Source of the DNA: Zygnema cylindricum
Taxonomy: Eukaryota > Streptophyta > Zygnematophyceae > Zygnematales > Zygnemataceae
DNA length: 64,000 bases
Assembly: GCA_037447655.1 (NCBI GenBank)
Contig: JBBHKE010001538.1
Coordinates: 186,001 to 250,000 of the forward strand
Direction: 5' to 3'
Every line of letters starts with the position of its first letter. Positions within the stretch are counted from its first letter, which is position 1. Below, piece after piece: positions 12,622 through 21,574 of the stretch. A program made the translations under genes and the position numbers. The notes under the pieces are model-generated. The model made no database searches and had not been told where the DNA came from. It was given only the letters and a program-made list of their open reading frames with translations.

Positions 12622-12764
12622 AGGGAGGGAGGAGGGAGAGAGGAAAAGAAACGAGGGAGGAGGGAGAAACGAGGAAGAGTAACCAAGCATACCTGCTTCC
12701 CTGGTCTCCCATTCCGTACATCCAGTAACCGTGTGATCATGTCGTCCAGCGTGGCATCATCCAT
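6379..12764 (-). CDS. PP1: Ser/Thr protein phosphatase PP1 catalytic subunit (four exons)
   Basis: Exons on the minus strand are 12764-12693, 11101-10996, 7611-7052 and 6642-6379, all GT-AG and in frame, giving about 333 residues, close to plant PP1 (TOPP) lengths. The protein removes phosphate from Ser/Thr in nucleus and cytoplasm and takes its specificity from regulatory subunits. Seen in order: [10 protein letters not shown] at the start, [18 protein letters not shown] split by intron 2, metal-site motifs GDIHG, GDYVDRG and RGNHECA, the CMHGGLSP loop, ICRAHQ, and [11 protein letters not shown] in the toxin-binding loop region. All catalytic motifs are intact. The C-terminal tail after TPPRGARG is uncertain: the frame stops at 6379, but a good donor (GTAAGA, 6414-6409) would allow a further short exon. 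Introns 1 (1591 bp) and 2 (3384 bp) are filled with purine/pyrimidine repeats. Confidence 0.93.
8395..9121. repeat. Polypurine microsatellite with about 84 GGGA units in PP1 intron 2
   Basis: The plus strand is G/A only for over 700 bp. It begins as GGGAGA and GGGGGA units (to about 8758), becomes a perfect GGGA array (about 8759-9094) and ends in GA dinucleotides. On the sense strand of the PP1 gene it is CCCT. Long reading frames through it (Pro-Ser or Gly-Arg-Glu repeats) are artefacts. Confidence 0.97.
9122..10995. other. Remainder of PP1 intron 2
   Basis: No coding exon is needed here, because the frame joins correctly from 10996 to 7611. The stretch is AT-rich with a GA dinucleotide run at about 10712-10745. 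No bounded element was recognised. Confidence 0.5.
11127..11456. repeat. Degenerate 9-bp minisatellite (GTGAGAGGG-type) in PP1 intron 1
   Basis: Plus-strand units such as GTGAGAGGG, ATGAGAGG and GTGACAAG recur about 35 times at 8-10 bp spacing. It starts only about 25 bp from the 3' splice site of intron 1 and, on the sense strand, extends the pyrimidine tract upstream of that acceptor. Confidence 0.85.
11890..12690. repeat. Purine-rich repeats and long poly-G tract in PP1 intron 1
   Basis: G/A-rich sequence fills the 5' part of intron 1, including an almost pure G tract at about 12000-12047, GA and AGAG runs, and a short alternating GT/GC patch near 12426-12470. Long open frames here have simple-repeat composition and no domains. 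Confidence 0.85.
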
Positions 12765-13831
12765 GGCGACTCAACTGACAGCTGTACGGGTTGTACGGAT
12801 TGATGAACAAGTGGAAGGCTATGCTAACATGTGGAGTAAAGAGGGGAAAAGAAGCAAGGAAAGGGGGAGGAGAGGAGGACGGAGGCGTTGGAGGGAGACA
12901 CAGGTAAGAGGTAGAAACAGAAGAGGGTAGAGGGACAAGGCGGGGAATTGCCACAAGAAGGGGTGGGGGGAGAGGAGTCGGGTAGAGCTCCGCAGAAAAG
13001 AGATGGAGTGAAGGATGTTATTTTTTAGGATAATTGGAAAGAAAATAATGGGGGCTTTGGAATGGACGGGAAAGAGAGGAGAAGAAATGAGAGTAATGCA
13101 TTCGAAAGAGAGGAGGGAGGACGTCAGGACGAGGGGATGAGAGAGGGGCAAAAAAGGTCCTGAGTGGAGAGGGAGGCGAAGGAGAAAAAAGAAGGAGGAG
13201 AAGGAGAAGGATGAGGGTAGAAAGGCGAAAAAAAACCTTAAAAATATCTTAAAATATATCAATTAAGGACTAAAAAGGTAAAATAGAGTCACGAGGAGAG
13301 AATTAGGACAAAAGGAAGATTCAGAAAAAGAAGTCAATCGACGGTCAGACAGAGACTAAAAAGGGGTTAAAAGGGGCCAGGAAGGCCCACAAAAAACCTG
13401 AAAGTCAGAAGGAAGACCAGAAAAAAGGTCCAAAATGGCCCGAAAAGGCCCTCGGGGAAACAGGTACAAGATAAAGGAGCGAAAAAAGGATTAAAAAGGA
13501 GGAAAAGACGGAGAATGGCAGTTGATTGCCTATTCTAGGGTTGTCCAAATAGTTGACAGTTGGCGGAATATGAAAAAACAGAGAAAGAAAATGGAAAGTA
13601 AAAGGGAGAGAGAGAGAGAAGACAGAGAGTAAAACGTAAAAGAAACGATCGTACCGTACCGTATACAACCTGGTCAAAGGAAGGGAGAAGCAAAAACAAA
13701 CCCTAATTATGCCTCTGGGCCATGGCCGGTGGGCGGCTTGAGATGAGCGGAAAAAGGAAGCGAATTGGAATGCGGTCGTATATTTGCGCAAACAAATAAA
13801 CTAATGTAAGTGGGCGAATTTGGAAAGACAT
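12765..13831. other. Upstream region of the PP1 gene
   Basis: It presumably contains the PP1 promoter and 5' untranslated region, but I cannot point to a TATA box or initiation site. Most of 12840-13640 is purine-rich on the plus strand. No other gene is visible. Confidence 0.4.
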
Positions 13832-14510
13832 GATTGGTCCCGTTGGTGTCACGTCACGAAACTGAACGGGAAGAGTGGAAAATGTGGAGTGCACACAGTG
13901 CGAAACGCTTGAACTGTTTTCTTTTTCTTCTCCTTTTCGCTGTGGGAATTTCCGCACGATGTGCAGCCTCTCGCACGAAAGGTACGAATTTGTAGATTTC
14001 GTACGAGAAGTGCGAGGACGTACGTTACAATATGGTACTATGCGTTTTGATTGGTCCTCTCTGGTGTCACGTCATGGAGCTGAACGGAAAGTGCGGAAAA
14101 TGTGGGGAGTGCACCACGTCCGTAACGGCAAAATTAGTTTTTTTTTTTCGGTTTTCGCACGATGCAGTCTATCGCACGAAATGTACGCACTTTGTGGCTT
14201 TCCTAGGTGGATTGAAAAGTGCGAATAAGTACGTCTGCAGTACGGTTCCATGCGTTTTCCAGTAAAAAGGTGGGTGAAAATGGGAGGGAGGTGATTGGTT
14301 GCCATTGGTGTCACGTCACGGAATTGCACAGCGCGAAACTGCAACAATGCTAGAAGCGCAGGGGAACATGTGGACAGTGTTTTTCTTCTTTTCACTGGGT
14401 TAATTTCAGCACGAAATGTACAGCCTTCGCACAAAATCTACGCACTGCATAGCTCAAGAAACAGAAGTGCGAATACGTATGAGCGCCTGCATAATATGCG
14501 AGCTTGATTA
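13832..14510. repeat. Three diverged tandem copies of a 217-244 bp unit
   Basis: Each copy begins with GATTGG followed by GGTGTCACGTCA and AACTG (starts 13832, 14049, 14293). It continues through a GCACGAT or GCACGAA block, TCGCACGAAA and an AAGTGCGA stretch. The copies differ by many substitutions, so the array is old. CGTACG-like dyads and the CRE-like TGACGTGA are repeated in each unit. No transposon ends were found. Confidence 0.75.
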
Positions 14511-14747
14511 AAGTTCGCACAAATCATAGAAGTGTAGCGTACGATTTTATGCAATATGGATTTTCCACGTCACTTTCAAACGACAAGATTGGCACAAAAA
14601 TCTATGATACGCGCAAAATTCTCTGTCCGGCCGCTTCAACTACGATTATTCATGGATTTAATGCTTCAGAACTTAGGTCATACAGTATACATACAGTATG
14701 TAATGTACGTATATTATGCAGAAAATCCATATTGTATGGGTTGAAAA

Positions 14748-15230
14748 CATTGTTGTTCAAATCGCGCGATTTTTACCTTTTTTCCGATTAAAACGTATAA
14801 TTCGTGACTTTTGAATAAATCGGAAAAAAACGCGATGTACTTTCTGTCCGGTAAACTGAACGGCTAATTCACGGAAACTGTACGGTATTTTACGATAGCT
14901 GTACGGTTTTGTACGGTAAATGTACGCAGTTTGACGAAAAAGATACGTTGCAATTCGTAGTACTTTCTGTCCGGTAAACTGAACAGAAGTTTTACGGGAA
15001 TGTACGGAATTGTACCAAAAATGTACGGAGTATTACGAAAAGATACGGAAAATCTACGAAAATGGTACAAACTGCGGTATATGTGAAATTTATTTTTGTT
15101 TACATGTACGGAATAGTACGGACGAAAATTCATTAACGATTTTTACGATTTTTTCAAAAGGTTCAATGCGTTTGTTACGTATAATTCGTCGCGATTAAAT
15201 CGTCCGCACTAAACGCCGTGAACAACTATG
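14748..15230. mobile_element. Non-autonomous hAT-like element, family X, copy 1
   Basis: The left end CATTGTTGTTCAAA and right end GAACAACTATG are inverted repeats. The element is flanked by the 8-bp near-duplication GTTGAAAA (14740-14747) and GTTGAGAA (15231-15238). An 8-bp TSD with short TIRs fits the hAT superfamily. It has no transposase ORF, so mobility would depend on an outside enzyme. An internal 123-bp near-duplication begins at 14837 and 14960 (GTACTTTCTGTCCGG). Confidence 0.7.
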
Positions 15231-15487
15231 GTTGAGAACATAGTTGTTCAAAACGTATTTTACGCACGTTTCGAACGCGCGTACAATACGTAGAAACTGG
15301 AGAGGTCGATTTGAAAAAATCGTAAAAAACGTTAATGAATTTTTCCGTACAAATCTGTACATTTAAAAAAAAAGTGAATTGAACATGTACCACAGTTTGT
15401 ACGCTTTCCGTTAAATGAGCGGTGAAATACAATATATAATTAAATTATTATAACACGCCGTACATGTATCGAAACATCTACATTAAC

Positions 15488-15706
15488 TGGTTAAGGACGA
15501 ATGCACCGGAGAGAACAAGATGACAAACACAGTCGCAGGTTCAAATTCTGCGCATTGTAACTTAATAACAATAAAATTGCCTGTCCTTCGGAGACAGGCA
15601 GCAATGGCCTTCTATCTCAACCTATCCGAGAGCATGTAATTTCATAAACACAAAACTGGCCTTCTATCTCAACCTATCCGAGAGCATGTAACTTCATAAA
15701 CACAAA
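15488..15706 (+). mobile_element. Candidate tRNA-derived SINE with a UUCG hairpin
   Basis: A box A-like TGGTTAAGGACG (15488-15499) and a box B-like GGTTCAAATTC (15538-15548) are spaced as in a tRNA-type RNA polymerase III promoter. Downstream, TGCCTGTC pairs with GACAGGCA around a TTCG loop (15578-15600). Then a 52-bp segment is tandemly duplicated (GGCCTTCTATCTC at 15606 and 15658). A functional tRNA is unlikely, because no acceptor-stem pairing is evident. A SINE head with a body is my reading. Confidence 0.4.
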
Positions 15707-16087
15707 ATTCATGCCATATGCAGATTCCATTTTTCATCATTCAACATTGCACGACGTAACACATTGATAAAAAAAAACAAAAACAATCACATTAGAACAA
15801 CAAAAAAAAACATATATGTCCTTTAACTATTTTTACTCTAAATCTTCTTCCCCTACATCGAATTCTGTGATTTTTCGCGTTCAGCTGTTCAAGTAATAAT
15901 GGCGGCTTCTTTTTGAAATTTGAAGAAGACGCCCGTACAAAATTTGAACTCACGGCACTCAAAAAGTGTGACGCCGCAACGTCTCTTTTTGGAAATATTT
16001 GTAGACGTCACATAATTTTCCCGTACAATACATGTAAATTTTGTTGGGTTTACTGAACAGGAAGTACGGAATCTTTTTTGTAAACTA

Positions 16088-16704
16088 CACCGCGAATCGT
16101 AATTAGAGTAAATTACTCTAATTCGGTCGCTCGAAATTTCGACTCTATGACATCAAATAGAGTAAATGATTCTAATTTTTTCATTATTCTAATTTAGGTA
16201 AGTTTAATTAGCCTAACAGAATTGTAATATAGGTTCGTTTTAAATAGTGTGGAGTATTGACGACGTTCGACCGTGCAAAACTGTACTTTTTAAAGTAAAA
16301 AAGAACAAATAATGATTTAATACAATCGCGCTCGCACGTGAAATCGGACTAAGCGAAAAATCAATCACATAGAAAAAAAGTCGTTCGCATAACTCTCGTC
16401 CGTCGACAGCATCGTCGTCAGTGTGAACATTAACTGACATTCAGCGCGACAAGTAATACTAGCGTCATAATGACGTCAAAACTATACGGACTGACAGATT
16501 TTGTACGTCTACGTAATTTAGTGTTTATAATTTCAGCGCGGATATTTATTGCCGACATAACCCAATATAGAGTACTTAAATAAATTAGAGTAAACTTCGA
16601 CTGTGAAAAAAGTTATATCACATAAATTAGAGTTCATTACTCTAATTGTTTTTTTTTTATTTTTTACTCTAATTTTTTCATTACTCTAATTACGATTCGC
16701 GGTG
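16088..16704. mobile_element. TA-flanked MITE, copy 1 (inserted in family X copy 2)
   Basis: Terminal inverted repeats CACCGCGAATCGTAATTAGA and its complement are flanked by TA on both sides (16086-16087, 16705-16706), as in Tc1/mariner-type insertions. The subterminal region repeats palindromic ATTAGAGTAAATTACTCTAA-like blocks. The interior (GTGTGGAGTATTGACGACG and so on) matches the copies at 44619-45196 (inverted) and, more weakly, 42913-43431. Confidence 0.8.
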
Positions 16705-16906
16705 TACCGTACAGTTTCCGTAAAAAATCTAACAGTTAACAGTATTTTGTTTATTAGTTGCCGTAATATGTCAGTTTTAGTTTATAGTAGACGTTTTTTT
16801 CGTATTTTCAAAAAGTCACGTACAATACGTAGAAACTGGAAAAAATGAAAAAAACGTGCGTATTGAACAACTAGGGTTGAGAACCTACTGGGTTATATAC
16901 TTATAT

Positions 16907-17350
16907 CATAGTTCAAAAGTAGGCGTTTTTTGGTTAGGCCGCCTTTAGTGTAATTTGTGTTACGAGCTTTCCATGTGATCTTCTTAGATCGCTACTTTCA
17001 TCAGCGACCGCCCGATCGTCCGAATCTGACGATAGTCCCATCGTAAGTTGTGTTATGGGCTTTTCATGTGATCTTCTTAGATCGTTACTTTCATCAACAA
17101 CCGTCAGATCGTCCAAATTTGACGGTTTAAATAAAAAGTCGCTCAAAACTCACATAATTTTTTTTTGTCCGATTTTTTTTTCAAATTTAGACATGACGTT
17201 TAATTTTCTATCGATCCATGTGCAACTCAACCCTGTTACTATTTTATTTCATTTTGCGGCCAATACAATATGGGTCTTAAGGCCATATTGTATGTTTTGC
17301 ATACAATAGGCATATTGTATGGGCGTACGGTCACCTACTTTTGAACTATG
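16907..17350. mobile_element. Non-autonomous hAT-like element, family Y
   Basis: The left end CATAGTTCAAAAGTAGG is the inverted complement of the right end CCTACTTTTGAACTATG. The element is bracketed by a perfect 8-bp TSD, ACTTATAT (16899-16906 and 17351-17358). Length is 444 bp. The CATAGTT start resembles family X. It contains a 93-bp internal duplication (GATCTTCTTAGATCG at 16977 and 17070). Confidence 0.85.
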
Positions 17351-17526
17351 ACTTATATGTAGGTTTGAGCTGCACACCTAGAGATAGTCCCATGTAGTTT
17401 TCTGATCATTGAAACGAAGCCGTTTCTTTTGGCAAAATTGGTTTTATGACAAATGATTGCCAATTGAATCGGATCGAATCGCATTTACATCACAAACGAA
17501 ATGTTGAGCTTGTACGTCAACACTGA

Positions 17527-18486
17527 GGGTACGTCCCCATGTGTTAAAGTATCTACTTTAATCTGTCGTTTTTGCACAAAACGCAGTTTTGTACGAGAAA
17601 AACTTTAGACGTACAAAAAAACAATTCTTTAAAAGCACAGCAAATGTCAAGTCTATACTTTGAATGTACTTCATATTTGTCGTCATCTTAACAAATTTTG
17701 GCGTTTTCCTTTTTTCGACCCCCGGGCAAGAGATTCCAGCCCGTCAAAAAACTTCATAAAAAATCACCTCGCGAGGTGATTTCAGGGAAAGTACCGCCCA
17801 AAGCAACGAATGCAAAACGGCCCACGCACGCGACACACGAGCGGGGAAATTTTAGGACGACTCGCTATTTTTCTCCCTGCCCGTCACGCGCATGTACGGA
17901 AAATACGAGGATGTACGGAAAAAAACTGAAGGGGTCGCGGACTTCCACTTTCATTCATGGGTCCTCGGTAGAATTTTGCGTCGTTGTCGCCTCTCCCCTC
18001 TCCCTCTCACACTTTCACTTTTATCTCACACTTTTTAGAATGAGGCACGACAAAACTGGTATGAAATGAAAGATATTTGAAAAATAATTCTTTTGGCTAC
18101 CCTTCATGTATATTTTTATGGCAAGTAGAGCGAAAAAAGTAGAGAAAACGAAATTCGGTATCCATGGCCGAAAGTCCTTAAATCTGTGACGTCGACGTTG
18201 TCACAAGTGAGCGTGACGTCACGATTTTACAAAACCCTAAACATCTGCCATGTCACTAAATTACAAAAATGTAGACGTCTACAACTGTCGTTGTTTTTGT
18301 TGGCGTCACTAATTTCGTAGTCGTCGTCAACCGTCACAAAGTTGTACCTACGTCTACAACCGTCACATTTCAAAGTTCCGATTTCATTTTCGCACATAGG
18401 GACGTTTTTCAAAGTAGTACGGAACACTTCACTACTGTACAGTCCAAAATACTTTTTCAAAGTATCCCTTACATGGGGACGTACCC
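17527..18486. mobile_element. Harbinger-like non-autonomous element, copy H1
   Basis: The TIR GGGTACGTCCCCATGT is present at both ends in inverted orientation, flanked by the 3-bp duplication TGA (17524-17526 and 18487-18489). A 3-bp TSD with GGG-starting TIRs fits PIF/Harbinger, although TAA or TTA is more usual. A 123-codon frame at 17698-18069 has no recognisable domain, so no transposase is claimed. The element holds a perfect 22-bp palindrome. Confidence 0.75.
17761..17782. repeat. 22-bp perfect palindrome in H1
   Basis: The half-site AAATCACCTCG is followed at once by its complement. The same palindrome, extended to 26 bp, recurs in H2 at 46730-46755. Confidence 0.9.
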
Positions 18487-18708
18487 TGAGATTTCGGGTT
18501 GGAACATTACGTTTTTTTTTGTATTTTTCGCGACAACATTTTTTTACCTTTACGTCTACCTAGAAAAATATAAAACCACGTGCCGGAACGTCACTGTTTT
18601 TGCAGATTCTTGGTCAGACGGCTGATTTTTCAAAAAAAAAAATCTACCGTATGGCGGATGTTCTGTATTTTTTGGCGATTTGAAATTTCATGGGGCTACT
18701 GTAATTTC

Positions 18709-19744
18709 TAATGTTGTGTATCGGGTCAAAAACCATCGCGATAGAACCGATACCGATAGTTATCGGCAATCGAACGGCAGGGGTCCCGGTATATCGCTCC
18801 GGATCCAACAATTTTTTTATCGCCGATGAGTGTAAAAGATATAGTATACTATATCATAGTACTTTATATTACAGTAAATTACTATGGCAAGCCACGTCAC
18901 GTATTCCGTACATAGACAGTACAAGTGTACGGTCTGAACCATACGGTTATCGTCGATAATTATCGGGCCCTATATTTATCGGCAATTCATCGCGATATGT
19001 CGGTTTTTCATCGCGATAATTCCGTTACTGATATCAGAGGTCGCAAAAGTCAAAATTTTACATAACCGAAACTGACCGTTTTTTTTTTTTCAAAATCTGA
19101 GTAACCGACGCCCGACCGGGTTATGTCACGCTCCAAAATTGTTAACCGTTAACCGACCGACGTTTACGAAAATAAAAGTTAACCGAAACTCGATTTCTCG
19201 CGACTAACCGTGCCCGCCCGTAACCGGAAAAGTACAAAATTAACTAATGTACGACGTATGAATAAGCCAAAAATAACGATTTGTCACGTTCCCATAGATT
19301 TGCGAAATGAATAGTGTTTACTAACGTGTCAGATTTGCGACGCTTTGTCGCGTTCCCTAAGATTTGCGAAATGAATAGTGTTATTACCGTGTCAGATTTG
19401 CGACGCTAATCATGATGTCACGTACTTCCACGATACCAAAGAGTACAAAGTACAATAATGTAGGATTGTATGGACAGTACAATTTTTTTGTTTTTTGGTT
19501 GACCGACCGTAACCGACCGTTTTTTTTTTCTGGTGAATCAACCGACCGCAACCGCCCGGCCCTCAAAATTTGGCAACCGAATCCATTCCGGATCCGGCGC
19601 GGGCGGTCGGTTAACGGTCGGTCACGGTTTCGGTTGACCGTTTGCGACCTCTGACTGATATACTGGACCAATATATCGGTTATCGGTAGGGTCAAAAAAG
19701 GTACATACCGGCTATCGGCAAATGGCTACCGATACGCAACACTA
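18709..19744. mobile_element. hAT-like element, family B, copy 1 (host of a family A insertion)
   Basis: The ends TAATGTTGTGTATCGG and, inverted, TAGTGTTGCGTATCGG match the ends of the second copy at 42911-44303. Flanking 8-mers GTAATTTC (18701-18708) and CTAATTTC (19745-19752) agree at 7 of 8 positions, consistent with an aged hAT TSD. The interior is full of ATCGG/CCGAT and CGCGAT repeats. Without the nested family A copy it is about 409 bp. Confidence 0.75.
19035..19653. mobile_element. hAT-like element, family A, copy 1 (nested in family B)
   Basis: The TIR CAGAGGTCGCAAA and its inverse lie at the two ends, with a perfect 8-bp TSD ACTGATAT (19027-19034 and 19654-19661). CAGRGG-type ends with 8-bp TSDs are typical of hAT. 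The subterminal sequence is dense in CCGACCG/CGGTCGG. Two copies of the TTTGCGACGC...ATTTGCGAAATG unit lie inside. No transposase is encoded. Confidence 0.88.
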
Positions 19745-21574
19745 CTAATTTCGCAATATTAGTGCATTTTTTACCAACATAGGACTCAGCCTATATAGAA
19801 ATGGGCATTGAAATGGCCCAGACAGAGTTCTTTAAGAGACTAAAAGGGGGTTAAAAGCGGGTAACGCTGAATCGGGATTTTGATTTTTTTATTTTATTTG
19901 ACCGCAAAATTCGGTTGGGCTACATAACAAAACTGTATTGTAAAATATGATTATTCCACGTGTATGATATGGGTTATGAATCATGCCAGATTTACACCAC
20001 ACAATTAGTGAAATAGGAAATGATATCAACGGAGGCATATCAACAATCAAAAAACGCATGTGACATACATGCTTTGCCCTATGTTTTAGCTTTTATTTGG
20101 CTTTACCAAATATTTCATTTAATTTCATTCCATGAAATTCGGCTTGAGTCTTGTCATACCCCATGATTTTTTCTCGAAAGTTGGAATAATATGTAAGGTA
20201 TTTTATGAGCACCCATCATGACAATTGGGGTGAATTCTTGGCATTCTTTGAGTATTACACCGCGTAGCGCGAAACTACTGTACATGTTAATACCTTCAAA
20301 CCCCAAAAGTTAGGTTGCAACCACCTTCTCCGCCTATATCAAACACCAAGTCGATCGCATCATTGGTCACAAAAATGTTCAAAAGAGTCTTGGGTCTCTT
20401 AGAGAAATCATTGTGAAGGGTTTGGTTGTTGGATTGCTCACAACTAATGGGAACCATAAGTTAACTCAATATGCAATGAGCACATCAAATAATACGAACT
20501 TGAAGTGTGACGTCCTCATCAAATATTATTGGATAATGGAATTACAATCCAACAAGGTACGCGAAACCCTTTCGCGTTCGCAAAAAGGGGCACCTTTAAT
20601 AATTAATTCGTAACAAGACTTTATCAAAAAAGCGCGATGGTAAACTATGTAAGTCCGTGGGTATAAAAAGGGGGGGCAATGCCAAAACTGGAAAACTACA
20701 TGTGGAGGGAAGCAAGCAAAAAGGAGCCCTGGATTTTGGAGGCCAGCGTTTGAAAGGTATTATCTTTCGATCATGACTTCACTGTTGAAAATCGGAAAAC
20801 TGTGTGACGAAAAAAAAGTACCTCGACTGCCTGAAAAACGTTCAACTCTAACAATGATGGGCACTGTAGAGGTTGGCTATCCCTCCCCCTTCTCCCCCTT
20901 CTCCCCTTCCTCCCCTTCCTCCCCTTCCTCCCCTTCCTCCCCTTCCTCCCCTTCCTCCCCCTCCTCACCCTCCTCCTGGCCCTCTCCTTGATGCGAGCCC
21001 CTTTCCCTTGCATTTTTTTTTGCTATTCATGCTTAAGTCATACACCCTATTTTGCGTGCTCCAGAATTGATATATATATATTTTTTTTCGGATATCTGAA
21101 TTTTGATCCTCTCCGACTCTCGTTGACGGTGACATTGCCCTTTACCTTTCCTTCTATGCTTCCAGTTCACATATTTTCATTTTTTTTTTACAATTCATAT
21201 ATTTGTTTCCTTTCCATTCTATTGCCGTCTTCGTCGCAATTTCAATTGCACTTCCGTTGCCAATCCCAATACCGCATTTTTTGCCCTAATTTTGACGGCA
21301 AATAGTTCAGTTTTTTGGCAAACCGTACGTACGTTTACCCAAATACCTGTATGAAATTGTACAATTTGCCCTCAAAACAAAAGGGTAAAACTTCAATAGT
21401 GCAAATACCGCATCAACCTCATAATTCAACTGAATGCCGGTAATTTCACCTTCCACATTATTATTTATTTACGCACCTTGTTTTCAAGTACACATTGGGC
21501 CAAAAACAAGAACGTCAACGCAAAAAAAAAAAGAAAAAAAACGAAAGGAAATGGAAAAAAAAAGCAACTGTAAT
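19745..21574. other. Intergenic region downstream of the kelch gene
   Basis: Apart from a short pyrimidine minisatellite at about 20877-20986, I see no gene or bounded element. The last few hundred bases should hold the kelch gene 3' UTR and poly(A) signal, which I could not place. Confidence 0.4.
20877..20986. repeat. CCCCTTCCT-type minisatellite
   Basis: CCCCTTCCT or CCCCTTCTC units repeat at 9-bp spacing about eleven times about 600 bp beyond the kelch gene stop codon. On the gene's strand it is purine-rich. Confidence 0.85.

Larger units (their letters stand above)
15239..16875. mobile_element. hAT-like element, family X, copy 2, with nested insertions
   Basis: It starts with CATAGTTGTTCAAAACG, ends in TTGAACAACTAGG, and is flanked on both sides by the exact 8-mer GTTGAGAA (15231-15238 and 16876-16883). 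The left 8-mer is shared with X copy 1. Its left end, inverted, matches the right end of copy 1, including a TTACGATTTTTTCAAA block. It carries a tRNA-like repeat (about 15488-15706) and a TA-flanked MITE (16088-16704). No transposase is encoded. Confidence 0.7.

Noticed and set aside
11809-12690. 293-codon Ser/Leu-rich minus-strand frame
   Set aside because: Low-complexity purine/pyrimidine DNA of PP1 intron 1; exon 1 overlaps it in the true gene model.
15488-15560. A functional tRNA gene
   Set aside because: Box-like sequences are present but there is no cloverleaf pairing or acceptor stem; a SINE head is more likely.
17698-18069. 123-codon plus-strand frame in H1 as a possible transposase
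   Set aside because: No DDE or helix-turn-helix motif seen, the palindrome is part of it, and H2 does not preserve the frame.
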